Assembly: GCF_014645495.1 (NCBI RefSeq)
Contig: NZ_BMLV01000004.1
Span: 186,001-250,000 of the forward strand
From: Cloacibacterium rupense
Lineage (GTDB): Bacteria; Bacteroidota; Bacteroidia; Flavobacteriales; Weeksellaceae
Length of the DNA: 64,000 nt
Reading direction: 5' to 3'
Numbering within the stretch: the stretch's first letter is position 1; each line of letters opens with the position of its first letter. The notes under the pieces were generated by a model that saw nothing but the letters and a program-made list of their open reading frames with translations, was not told the DNA's origin and did no database searches. The translations under genes and the position numbers were made by a program. Positions 10,426-19,420 of this stretch are shown in pieces.

Positions 10426-10510
10426 TGTTTAATTTAGTAATTTTAAGGATTGAAAAATATAAAACCAATAATAACCTAAAAAAGTCTTCTTTTATGAAGG
10501 CACTACCGCT

Positions 10511-11407
10511 ATGAACAGAAATTTTATTCTCTTTTTATTCCTTGTTTTTAATTTGAGTTTTGGGCAGAATACGCCTGTTTTGATACCCGGAACCTCTTAC
10601 TCTATGGTTCCACCAGAGGGTTTTGTGGTGTCTGCTAATTTTTCGGGGTTCCAGAATAATGAAACAGGTTCTTCTATTATTGTGGCTGATTTTCCGGCTT
10701 CCTATGAAGAATTGGTAAAGGGTTTTACGAAGGAAGCTTTGAAAACAAAAGGAATGGAATTGATTTCTAAAGAAACTGTGTCTTACCAACAAAAAGAGGC
10801 CATGCTCTACAAGGTAAGTCAGATAGCTAATGGGATAACCTATCTCAAGCAGATATTATTGTTTGGAGACCTTAAGAATACGGTTATGGTCAATGGCATC
10901 TATCCCGAGTTGTTTAGTGCTCAAGAAAAAGCAATGCGCACGAGTTTGTTTTCCATAAAAATGAACGAAAAACAAATTGCCAACCCTCTAGAAGCTGCCC
11001 CTTACGCCATAGATGTCAGTGGTACAAGTTATGTTTTTGTGAAATCAATGGCTGGTTCTTTGCTGTATAGTGAAGATGGTCAACTGCCTAGTAAAAAAGG
11101 AATGCTTATCATAAGTAATTCTCTCGGCAACAAAGTCTATACTGATGAAAAGCAACAAGCTATAGAAAGATTAAAAAAACTACCCAATGCCAGTAAAGCC
11201 ATCATTCAAAAAGTTGAAAAGGTCAATATTTCGGATATGCAAGGGTACGAAATTGTGGCTCAAGGAGATAAGGGGCAATTGCTCTACGAGGTGATGCTTT
11301 TTAATTCTGAACGTGAATATTACCTGATTGTAGGAGAAGCCAACGAAAATAAAGTCAAAAACCTAGAAGTATTTCAGAAAGTAGCCAGAACTTTTCGGGT
11401 AAAATAA
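10511..11407 (+). CDS. Secreted protein of unknown function (298 aa)
   Basis: A signal peptide (MNRNFILFLFLVFNLSFGQ) is followed by a soluble domain that opens with IPGTSYSMVPPEGFVVS. This hydrophobic-strand, PxGF-turn pattern is also seen in the secreted protein at 25663 (FKMDLPRGFTKMD). A second part (residues about 150-298) contains SGTSYVFVKSMAGSLLYSED and ends in VFQKVARTFRVK. I do not recognise a named family; a periplasmic or surface role is inferred only from the signal. The gene is flanked on both sides by octamer repeat tracts and separated by another tract from a further secreted-protein gene at 11639. Confidence 0.75.
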   Translation: MNRNFILFLFLVFNLSFGQNTPVLIPGTSYSMVPPEGFVVSANFSGFQNNETGSSIIVADFPASYEELVKGFTKEALKTKGMELISKETVSYQQKEAMLYKVSQIANGITYLKQILLFGDLKNTVMVNGIYPELFSAQEKAMRTSLFSIKMNEKQIANPLEAAPYAIDVSGTSYVFVKSMAGSLLYSEDGQLPSKKGMLIISNSLGNKVYTDEKQQAIERLKKLPNASKAIIQKVEKVNISDMQGYEIVAQGDKGQLLYEVMLFNSEREYYLIVGEANENKVKNLEVFQKVARTFRVK

Positions 11408-11530
11408 ATGTAGGTTAGGAGGTTAAGAGGTGAAGTTGAGGAGTGGTAGAGTGAAGAGTGGTAGAGTTAAGAGTGGAAGAGGTGAAGTTGTGAAGTTGTA
11501 AAGTTGTGAAGTTGTGAAGTTGTGAAGAGG
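11408..11530. repeat. Octamer tandem repeat tract, cluster 3
   Basis: C-free tract directly after the stop codon, with units such as gtggtaga, gaggtgaa, gttgtgaa and gttgtaaa. It is followed by short near-repeats (catcagtcat, catcaattgtcaa, attattagtcat) up to the next gene. Confidence 0.8.
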
Positions 11531-11638
11531 TTAGAGAGTTAGTGTTATCTATAGTCTCATCTCTATCAATCATCAGTCATCAATTGTCAATTATTAGTCA
11601 TTTATATCGATAATCAAAAACCAATAAAATCATCAGTT

Positions 11639-12136
11639 ATGAAAAATGTAAAAACATTATTCTTTTTTCTTTTCTTTTTACCATTTGTTATTTTTGGACA
11701 AGAAACGGTTTACACGACATTGACCACCAATGCTGGAGAAGTGAAAATTCCTGGGGAATGGAAACAGCACAATACCATGGATGATTCTGGGCAAACTTAT
11801 CTAAGCAATCAAGAGCACGTCATTATTGCTATTGCCAGAAATCCACAAAAAGCCTACCCATTTTATAAAAGTACTTATTCTGATTTTGAAAATGTAAAGG
11901 CCTTTTACCAATGGGATCCAGACTACCGAAGAGAAAACCATTATAAAACCCAGCATTTAAAAGACAATACAGAATTGCAGTATGTCATTTGGAAATACCA
12001 TGATGGGAAACTGGATAATATTTTTTTATTTGGGGTTTCTAAGAAAGATTTCTTGAACTTAATGGTTTATACCGATAAGTGGAGTGAAGAGGAACAAATT
12101 AAGTTTCTGGAAAATTTATTTAAGCTGAATAAGTAG
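11639..12136 (+). CDS. Secreted protein of unknown function (165 aa)
   Basis: The signal peptide is MKNVKTLFFFLFFLPFVIFGQ. The mature 145 residues contain a strand-rich pattern (TTNAGEVKIPGEWKQ, YVIWKYHDGKLDNIFLF) and end in EEEQIKFLENLFKLNK. I recognise no domain. The layout (short strand, P-G-x-W turn, closing amphipathic helix) is broadly like the 298-aa neighbour, so the two may be distant relatives; this is inference. The ATG follows a 100-bp spacer of AT-rich near-repeats, and the next octamer tract starts shortly after the stop. Confidence 0.72.
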   Translation: MKNVKTLFFFLFFLPFVIFGQETVYTTLTTNAGEVKIPGEWKQHNTMDDSGQTYLSNQEHVIIAIARNPQKAYPFYKSTYSDFENVKAFYQWDPDYRRENHYKTQHLKDNTELQYVIWKYHDGKLDNIFLFGVSKKDFLNLMVYTDKWSEEEQIKFLENLFKLNK

Positions 12137-12159
12137 GTAGTTGGCGTTTGAACGGAGAA

Positions 12160-12315
12160 CTGGTAGAGTGGGTTGGTGAAGGGGTTAGGAGGTGAAGTTG
12201 TAAAGATGTAAAGATGTAAAGATGTGAAGATGTGAAGATGTGAAGTTGAGGAGTGGTAGAGTGAAGAATGGTAGAGTGGAAGAGTGTAAGAGTGTAAGAG
12301 TGGAAGATTGAAGAG
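12160..12315. repeat. Octamer tandem repeat tract, cluster 4
   Basis: Units gatgtaaa (three) and gatgtgaa (two), then gtggtaga, gtgaagaa, gtaagagt and related octamers, again without C on the plus strand apart from the edges. It belongs to the same family as the three clusters upstream. A minus-strand 87-codon open frame across it is an artefact of composition. Confidence 0.8.
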
Positions 12316-12397
12316 GTATATGCTTCGCAAAGGGTGGTTGGTATTTTTTATTTCATGGTATTTTCTTTTGGTGTTCTTTCAGTTTTGTTTTGGTTTT

Positions 12398-12425
12398 CTT
12401 CGGAAAAAGAGACGTTTTTCCGAAG
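12398..12425. repeat. Perfect 11-bp inverted repeat
   Basis: CTTCGGAAAAA (12398-12408) and TTTTTCCGAAG (12415-12425) are exact reverse complements around a 6-base loop GAGACG. It lies 262 bp past the stop of the 165-aa gene and touches the 11-bp tandem repeats. It could act as a terminator on either strand, but no clean T run follows. Confidence 0.75.
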
Positions 12426-12460
12426 GACTCCCGAAGAAGTCTCGAAGGAGACTCGAAGGA
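12421..12460. repeat. 11-bp tandem repeats (CGAAG-anchored)
   Basis: Three consecutive 11-mers (cgaaggactcc, cgaagaagtct, cgaaggagact) and a partial fourth (cgaagga). The first overlaps the right arm of the inverted repeat, so the hairpin arm may have seeded the repeat. Confidence 0.8.
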
Positions 12461-12480
12461 TTGTAGGAGAGGGGTGGTCA

Positions 12481-12560
12481 AATCTGGACATTACTGGACA
12501 TTAGTGGACAAATAAGGACAATAGTGGACAAAACTGGACATTAGCGGACAAAGGTGGACA
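12481..12560. repeat. Eight 10-bp repeats, NNNNNGGACA, helically phased
   Basis: Eight consecutive decamers all end in GGACA with variable first halves: aatct, ttact, ttagt, aataa, atagt, aaact, ttagc, aaggt. The phase never slips. The last GGACA ends 14 bp before the -33 box of a strong predicted promoter at 12575-12605, so all copies face one side of the helix just upstream of it. Confidence 0.9.
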
Positions 12561-12574
12561 TTTTTATTTTCTGT

Positions 12575-12605
12575 TTTGTTTCCATTGGCCTTTTGATTAT
12601 ATTTG
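12575..12605 (+). promoter_or_regulatory. Consensus flavobacterial promoter
   Basis: TTTG (12575-12578), a 19-bp spacer and TATATTTG (12598-12605) match the TTTG-N19-TAnnTTTG consensus exactly. Transcription would start near 12611, which makes the ATG at 12634 a better start for the following gene than the ATG at 12616. Confidence 0.75.
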
Positions 12606-12633
12606 ATGGAAATACATGAAAGTAAATTCTACC

Positions 12634-12837
12634 ATGAAAAAATACATCATACTTACCCCAGAGGGACAAACCCTAGCGCCTAATGCAGAAGTGGAGGTAG
12701 AGAATTTGCAAGTGCTGGGCGTGGTAGAGGGCGTAAGAGACGAGAATGAAGCCATTATCAAACTGTTGCAAGAAAATAGTTGGATTATCGATGCGGAATA
12801 TAATGTGGCAGAATTTATTGTCTATGAATTACTTTAG
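12634..12837 (+). CDS. Small protein of unknown function (67 aa)
   Basis: The product starts MKKYIILTPEGQTLAPNAEV and contains a predicted beta-alpha-beta arrangement (VENLQVLGVVEGV, DENEAIIKLLQENSWI, EYNVAEFIVYELL). No family is recognised. An in-frame ATG 18 bp earlier (12616) would lie almost at the predicted transcription start, so I prefer 12634. Its 3' end overlaps that of the convergent methyltransferase gene by 9 bp, which ties the two into one inherited cassette. A role linked to the methyltransferase or to mobile DNA is possible but unproven. Confidence 0.65.
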   Translation: MKKYIILTPEGQTLAPNAEVEVENLQVLGVVEGVRDENEAIIKLLQENSWIIDAEYNVAEFIVYELL

Positions 12838-13308
12838 TCTGATGAATTTTCCTTCGATATGGGCTTGTTCTAGCAGGTCTGCATTTTCTTTGCCATAGGC
12901 TATCAAAATACTGGGAGCACCGGGAGTACCTTTTTGTTCGCCATCTGTGTTATAGAATTTTATTCTGCCTTTTACAAATAATACCGCGTGGGCATCGTTC
13001 CAGATGTGATTAAAGAAGCATTTGGTTTCTGTTCTAGCGAAGATTAGGGCAATGCCGTTGCCATGTATTTTCAGTTTTTCCATCCATTTTTCCATTCCTT
13101 TGCCATAGGGCGGATTCATGTAAACTCTGCCGAACCATTGTTTTTGCAGTCCATCATCATTGATATTGAAGTTGGTTTTAGCATGTACGAAAGGCGGATT
13201 GACGGGAGTGCAAGGATCTAAATCAAAATCGCCTAATTTTTTGACTAAATCAGGGGGTGTCAACCATTCTATGGTGGTGTTTATTGATTTTTCGAAGCTT
13301 ACATTCAT
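12829..13308 (-). CDS. Phage-type DNA N6-adenine methyltransferase (Dam family)
   Basis: This 159-aa protein matches the compact Dam-like methyltransferases of phages and mobile elements. It has the entry motif EWLTPPDLVKKLGDFDLDPC (residues 14-33), the catalytic NPPYGKGMEKW motif (about 65-75), the FARTETKCFF helix and a KGRIKFYN strand. Such enzymes methylate adenine using S-adenosylmethionine. The target site cannot be read off, although several relatives modify GATC. No restriction endonuclease is adjacent, so it is an orphan. It lies upstream of and divergent from cas9, with the tracrRNA between them, and overlaps the 67-aa gene end to end. Confidence 0.88.
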   Translation of the reverse strand: MNVSFEKSINTTIEWLTPPDLVKKLGDFDLDPCTPVNPPFVHAKTNFNINDDGLQKQWFGRVYMNPPYGKGMEKWMEKLKIHGNGIALIFARTETKCFFNHIWNDAHAVLFVKGRIKFYNTDGEQKGTPGAPSILIAYGKENADLLEQAHIEGKFIRLK

Positions 13309-13737
13309 TGATTTTTTTTGGCAAATATGTGATCAATTTTTCAATTATGCAAGTGTAAATAGATCTAAATCAATAAGTTGCGTGAAATAAGTATCATTTT
13401 TATTGGATTGGAATTTTGTAAGTTTTTCTATGGCAGGAGGTTAGGGGATAAAATAAAAAATAAAAAAAGTCTTATTGTATAATTTATTAAAATAAAGTTA
13501 TAAAAAAAATATAATAAAAATCGGGGAACCCGTATTTTCATGTGAAGTATTTTTTTTAAATTTATAAATTATTAAAAACTGATAATTATGAATAGACTAT
13601 GACTAGAATTCTAGTTCTTACTAATGAAAATAAAAATCCCACGGAAGTACGCAGGATTAAGTTTTTCTACGGCTTAAAAGCCTTGTTAGAAAAAGTATCT
13701 CAGAATTTATTAAAACAAATTTATAAAAATATTTAAT
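13309..13737. other. Intergenic region between the methyltransferase and cas9
   Basis: 429 bp, very AT-rich. It contains the tracrRNA (13627-13710, minus strand) with its promoter, a perfect 14-bp palindrome ACTAGAATTCTAGT (13602-13615) just beyond the tracrRNA terminator, and a small CGGG-GAA-CCCG hairpin near 13523. I found no exact TAnnTTTG element on the plus strand for cas9, so its promoter is unassigned. Confidence 0.6.
13627..13710 (-). ncRNA. tracrRNA of the type II-C system
   Basis: Read on the minus strand, the antirepeat has two blocks. TAATAAATTCTG (13712-13701) pairs perfectly with 12 bases of the array repeat and CTTTTTCTAAC (13695-13685) with 11 more; they are separated by a 5-base bulge (AGATA) opposite CTTT. 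This is the normal crRNA:tracrRNA duplex. Next comes AA plus a nexus-like hairpin GGCTT-TT-AAGCC (13682-13671). A terminator hairpin follows, ATCCTGCG-TACTTC-CGTGGGAT (13657-13636, two G-U pairs), then TTTTATTTT. Only the minus strand gives antirepeat, nexus and terminator in the right order. The predicted 5' end is near 13710, from the promoter at 13716-13745. Expected length is about 80-85 nt. Confidence 0.85.
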
Positions 13738-13745
13738 ATGAGCAA
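13716..13745 (-). promoter_or_regulatory. tracrRNA promoter
   Basis: On the minus strand TTG (13745-13743), 19 bases, then TAAATTTG (13723-13716) fits the flavobacterial consensus exactly. The -33 box lies inside the first codons of cas9, so tracrRNA and cas9 transcription start regions overlap in opposite directions. Confidence 0.72.
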
Positions 13746-16700
13746 TAAAAAATTTGGAATTGATTTAGGAACAAATTCATATGGTTGGGCAATTAGAAAT
13801 TTTGATTTGGAAGAAAATCAGATAGAAAAAGCTGGAGTAATCAGATTTGGTAGTGGTGTAGGAATTGATAAATCTGGAAGTGTTTTTACTTTTGCTTCAG
13901 TAAGAACAAAGGGAAGAGGAGTAAGAAATAGATATAAATCTGAAAAAAATAGAAAATTTGAGTTATTAAAATATCTTATTAAGTATAAATACGTGCCATT
14001 AACAGAAAATGAATTAAAATCTTGGAAAAATTATGTACATCCTAATTTAAGAACTAACGAAATTATTTCACGTAAATTTCCAAAAGAAAATATTAAATTT
14101 CTAAATTGGTTACAAAATGATTTTTCTTATTTAGATTTTGATGAGAAATTAAATATATACGAGATCAGAGCAAAATTAGTAAATGAAAAAATTGAAGATG
14201 AAATTTTAAGAAAGCATCTTCTTGGGAGAGTTTTATATCATATTGCTAATCATAGAGGATTCAAAAGTAGTAAAAAAGTAAAAGAAAATATAGAAGATGA
14301 TAATGCGGAAGATGATATTTCTTTAAATAGAAAAAATCCTATTGGTGCAGAAAGAAAAAAAGCTAGTAAAATTGAAGAAATAGCTTTAAAATATAATGTA
14401 AAAACCATAGGGGAAGCTTTTGCTAAAGAAATTTCTTTCGGAAATAGAGTAAGACAAGAGTTACAACAATATGCAATCAGAATAAAACAAGAGGAGGAGG
14501 TAAAACTTATTTTTGAAAAGCAAGGTTATGTATTGGAAAGTGAGGAATTTAAAAATCTATTCAAATCTGTTTTTTTTCAAAAAAAACTTAAGTCACAAAA
14601 AGGAAATGTTGGAAACTGTACATTAGAGAAAAACAAAACAAGATGTTATTTAAGTCATTATGATTTTGAGGAATTTTCTGTTAGAGAGTTTTTAAATAAT
14701 GTTCGAATTAATAGAAAGCCTTTGACTAAAAATATAAAAGATATTTTGTGGAATGATTTTTTCTTAAAAAGAGTAAAAAGTAATTTTAAGTTTTCTGAAA
14801 TTAAAGAGTTTCTCTATGTAAATTTTTATTGTAAAGAAACTGATTATTTTAATTATAGAGATAAACAAACTATTGGAGGATGTCCTATATCAAGTTACTT
14901 TTTTAAGATCTTTGGTGAGAATTGGCGTGATTTAAGAATTGAGACTAATCTTCAAAAAGCAAATGCAAAAAGAAAAGATAAAAGAATCATTTACAATATT
15001 GAAGATGTATGGCATTTACTTTTAGATGAAGAGGATGACGAAAATCTAAAAACAATTTTTCTGAATAAATATAATTTTTCTGAAAAACAGATAATTGATT
15101 TATTAAAATGTAGCAGAAAGTTTGAACAGGGTTTTGCTTCTTTATCTCTTAATGCAATTAGAAAAATTCTAGTTTTCTTAAGAGAAGATTTTGACAATGT
15201 GAGTGCAAAACTTTTAGCAAATGTACCAATAGTTATAGGAAAAGAGCAATATGAATCAAATAGAAAAAAAATAATAGAGTTTTTAATAAATATACAAGAT
15301 GAAGTGAACTTTGAGAAGTTAACATCTAATATCGTTAATGAACTTATTTATGAATGGAAAAATGAAGAACAAAAGAGAGGTTATAGAGACGTAGAATATA
15401 AACTTTCAAATAATGTTGAAGGAAAAGATATTTTGAACAAACTACAAATACGTTTTGGAAAAGATACCTGGACTGATTATTCTGAAGAAATAAAAAAGAA
15501 ATACTATAATACATGTTTTAATAAATTTCAATTTTTTTTCAAAACAAGTAAGCGTGAGTTTATAAAATTACCAACTTTAAAAGATACGTTTAAGGGGTAT
15601 TTGAAAAATAATTTTTTGAGTCATTTTTCAGAAGATACAATTAACAAAAAATTAGAAAGAATATACCATCCATCAGAGACAATTATATATCAAAAACCTG
15701 AAAACTCTGATGTTATTCTTCAATTAGGAAGTCCAAAACATCCTGCATTGAAGCAGCCAAAGGCACTTAAATCTTTACATATTTTAAAAAATCATCTCAA
15801 TCAACTTTTGAAAGAAGAGATTATTGATAGTGATACAGAAATTATTATTGAGATTGCAAGAGAATTAAATGATATTAATAGAGCGTGGGCAATTGAACAA
15901 TATCAGAAGAAGCAAGAACAAGAAAGGGAAGAAATAAAAGTATTATTAGAAGAATATTTTCTTTCAAATGGATTAAATGTAAATCCTCAAAGTGAGGATG
16001 ATAATGATAAAATGAGATTGGCAATTGAGCAAATCGAAATGGAAGAAAAAGATTATGATTATTCTATAAAAGAAAACTCAAAAACGAAAGAAAAAAAGTG
16101 GGATTATTTCATAAAACAAGAGAAATCAAAAATAGAAAAGTATGTTGATAAAATAAAACTATGGAAAGAACAAAATTTCAGGTGTATTTATACAAACAAA
16201 AGTATTTCTTTTAAAGATTTGTTTAATGATAGAATTGTTGATTTTGAGCATACAATTCCCTATGAAATTTCACAAGATAATTCTTTACGAAATAAAACCC
16301 TTTGTTATTCACATTACAATACTAATATAAAAAAAGCAAAAATTCCAACAGAACTGATTGATGATTATGAAACTATAAGAAATAATATAGAACATTGGGT
16401 TCAAAAAGTTAAATTTATTGAAGATAGAATAGAATTTTGGAAGTTAGAATCTAAAAAAGCTGTAGGAGATAAAGAGAGAAAAGATTCAGCAATTAGAGAA
16501 AGACATTTATGGAGTTTAGAATTGAATTATTGGAAAGGAAAAGTAGAAGGGTTTTTAGTAAAAGAAATAACAGAAAAGTGGTTGAATTCTCAATTAGTTG
16601 ATACTCAAATAATGACAAAATATGCCTATCATTTTTTGAAAACAATATTTAATAAAGTAAGAGTTGTAAAAGGAAATGATACAAAAGAATTTAGAAAAAT

Positions 16701-18126
16701 ATTACAAGTACAACCAAAAGAAGAGCTAGAAAAAAACAGAACACACCACTCCCATCATGCAATAGATGCTGCTGTTTTAACACTAATACCCCCAAGTCCA
16801 GAAAAAGAAAGAATAAAAGTTATAGCAGAAGAATTTCGTAAAAAATACAAAAAACAATATCATGATTATGTGCCTTATCGAAATTATAGTTCGGAACATG
16901 TTTTAAAAATTAAAGACGAAATAATAATTAATTATAAAGAAAAAGATAAGATTTTTTCATCTTTTGTGAAAAATTTAAAAAAGAATGGGAAAAGAATTCC
17001 TTTAGAAATATATAACAAACAAACTAATAAAAAAGAGATTGTTTATCAAAAAAATGAAAAAGGTGAAATTGAATTTAGAAAATATGAGGATGGCAACTTT
17101 ATAATTAAGAAAGATCAATTTGGCAATCCGATAAAAGATCAGTTTGGCGGAAAAATTCCTATTCCTGAATATAAAAAAATGAAAGGGGATGGTTTTAGAG
17201 GTTCTATTTTTCAAGACTCTTTTTATAGTGAATTAAGTTATTTTGAAAGAGATGAGAATGGTAATTTTAAATTTGATAAGGAAGGTAATCATATTTTGAA
17301 AAAAAATGTGATAGCAAAACGAATTCCTATAGATGATGCCAAGAAAAAAATAGATGCAATAATTGATTTTCAAGTAAAAGAAAATGTAAAAAAAGAAATA
17401 GAACGTATAAAAGAAGAAGAAAATTTATTGAAAGATAATAAACTTGAATTAGTTGATAAAAAAATATACCAATTAAACAGAAAAGGAGAAAGGGTAAAAG
17501 ATCAGTTTGGGAAATTTATTACTTATAGACATGTGAGATGTGCAATTCCAAATACTAAAGTAGTTCCAATAAAAAATCATTTATATGGAGATAATAGACA
17601 TTATCTTGCGCAACATGAAGAGGTGAGTTTAGCAGCAATCTATGAAATTAAAACAAAAAATAAAATAAAGAGAGAATTAAAGACACTAAATCCTATACAC
17701 ATTGCAGAATTGAAAAATAATCTGAACATACTTGACAAAAAAGATTTTTTTGAATATTTAATTGATGAAAAAACAGGTGAAATTATTTATCCAAAATATG
17801 TTTTCTCTAAAAAAACTAAGGTACTATTCTATGGTAATGAAACTATAGAAGATTTGAAAAGAATTTATAATGAAGGAAATATTGAAGATATTCAAAAAAG
17901 ATTTTTTATGATTTCAGGTATTGAAGAAAATAAAGCAGGAAAAAAAATTATTTTCCAGAATTGTTTTATGGCAGGAGATGCTTTAAAAAGTCTACCAAAA
18001 AATTTATCAGAATTAAATCTAAATGAGAATGTAGAAACTTATAAACTTTCACAAGGGAATTGGAATTTTATTATGGAGGGTTATGATTTTAAAATTAATG
18101 CATTAGGTGAAATAGAATTCAAATAA
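13738..18126 (+). CDS. cas9: CRISPR-associated endonuclease Cas9, type II-C, large form
   Basis: This 1462-aa RNA-guided nuclease cuts DNA matching the crRNA. Catalytic residues are all present: RuvC-I Asp9 (FGIDLGTNSYGWAI), RuvC-II Glu705 (EIIIEIAREL), HNH His838 (DFEHTIPYE) with Asn861 (SHYNTNIKK), and RuvC-III His1007/Asp1010 (HHSHHAIDAAVL). An Arg-rich bridge helix lies near residues 55-78 (RTKGRGVRNRYKSEKNRKF). The C-terminal PAM-interacting part is long and holds RHVRC (1264-1268) and three KDQFG motifs (1125, 1133, 1254). Bacteroidetes II-C Cas9 proteins often reach about 1400-1500 aa, longer than Neisseria or Campylobacter forms. cas1 follows 8 bp downstream. There is no csn2 or cas4, which supports II-C. 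Confidence 0.98.
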   Translation: MSNKKFGIDLGTNSYGWAIRNFDLEENQIEKAGVIRFGSGVGIDKSGSVFTFASVRTKGRGVRNRYKSEKNRKFELLKYLIKYKYVPLTENELKSWKNYVHPNLRTNEIISRKFPKENIKFLNWLQNDFSYLDFDEKLNIYEIRAKLVNEKIEDEILRKHLLGRVLYHIANHRGFKSSKKVKENIEDDNAEDDISLNRKNPIGAERKKASKIEEIALKYNVKTIGEAFAKEISFGNRVRQELQQYAIRIKQEEEVKLIFEKQGYVLESEEFKNLFKSVFFQKKLKSQKGNVGNCTLEKNKTRCYLSHYDFEEFSVREFLNNVRINRKPLTKNIKDILWNDFFLKRVKSNFKFSEIKEFLYVNFYCKETDYFNYRDKQTIGGCPISSYFFKIFGENWRDLRIETNLQKANAKRKDKRIIYNIEDVWHLLLDEEDDENLKTIFLNKYNFSEKQIIDLLKCSRKFEQGFASLSLNAIRKILVFLREDFDNVSAKLLANVPIVIGKEQYESNRKKIIEFLINIQDEVNFEKLTSNIVNELIYEWKNEEQKRGYRDVEYKLSNNVEGKDILNKLQIRFGKDTWTDYSEEIKKKYYNTCFNKFQFFFKTSKREFIKLPTLKDTFKGYLKNNFLSHFSEDTINKKLERIYHPSETIIYQKPENSDVILQLGSPKHPALKQPKALKSLHILKNHLNQLLKEEIIDSDTEIIIEIARELNDINRAWAIEQYQKKQEQEREEIKVLLEEYFLSNGLNVNPQSEDDNDKMRLAIEQIEMEEKDYDYSIKENSKTKEKKWDYFIKQEKSKIEKYVDKIKLWKEQNFRCIYTNKSISFKDLFNDRIVDFEHTIPYEISQDNSLRNKTLCYSHYNTNIKKAKIPTELIDDYETIRNNIEHWVQKVKFIEDRIEFWKLESKKAVGDKERKDSAIRERHLWSLELNYWKGKVEGFLVKEITEKWLNSQLVDTQIMTKYAYHFLKTIFNKVRVVKGNDTKEFRKILQVQPKEELEKNRTHHSHHAIDAAVLTLIPPSPEKERIKVIAEEFRKKYKKQYHDYVPYRNYSSEHVLKIKDEIIINYKEKDKIFSSFVKNLKKNGKRIPLEIYNKQTNKKEIVYQKNEKGEIEFRKYEDGNFIIKKDQFGNPIKDQFGGKIPIPEYKKMKGDGFRGSIFQDSFYSELSYFERDENGNFKFDKEGNHILKKNVIAKRIPIDDAKKKIDAIIDFQVKENVKKEIERIKEEENLLKDNKLELVDKKIYQLNRKGERVKDQFGKFITYRHVRCAIPNTKVVPIKNHLYGDNRHYLAQHEEVSLAAIYEIKTKNKIKRELKTLNPIHIAELKNNLNILDKKDFFEYLIDEKTGEIIYPKYVFSKKTKVLFYGNETIEDLKRIYNEGNIEDIQKRFFMISGIEENKAGKKIIFQNCFMAGDALKSLPKNLSELNLNENVETYKLSQGNWNFIMEGYDFKINALGEIEFK

Positions 18127-18134
18127 AACGCAAT

Positions 18135-19363
<1,229 letters not shown>

Positions 19364-19387
19364 ATTTTGAATCCTAAAAATGAAAAT

Positions 19388-19410
19388 AATCCACTGTAAT
19401 TCAGTGGATT
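19388..19410. terminator. Bidirectional terminator between cas2 and the array
   Basis: AATCCACTG (19388-19396) and CAGTGGATT (19402-19410) form a perfect 9-bp stem with a 5-base loop. The plus strand continues AAATTTTGAG. The minus strand continues ATTTTCATTTTT, a better T-rich tail, suited to ending crRNA transcription coming from the array. Confidence 0.75.
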
Positions 19411-19420
19411 AAATTTTGAG

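Larger units (their letters stand above)
9524..10510. other. Gene-free accessory interval with repeats
   Basis: About 990 bp without a convincing gene. It holds, in order: unique AT-rich sequence with a gapped palindrome (ATACTTA-CC-TAAGTAT, 9786-9801), an 8-bp repeat tract (9856-9995), two copies of a 63-bp direct repeat (10095-10157, 10222-10284), and a second 8-bp repeat tract (10300-10425). No tRNA-like or riboswitch-like fold was recognised. Confidence 0.6.

Noticed and set aside
12067-12330. Minus-strand 87-codon open frame
   Set aside because: It runs through the C-free octamer tract; the product is Ser/Thr/Leu/His low complexity and it overlaps a real gene end.
13685-13737. tracrRNA on the plus strand
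   Set aside because: The antirepeat would be followed directly by cas9 with no nexus or terminator; the minus strand has all elements in order.
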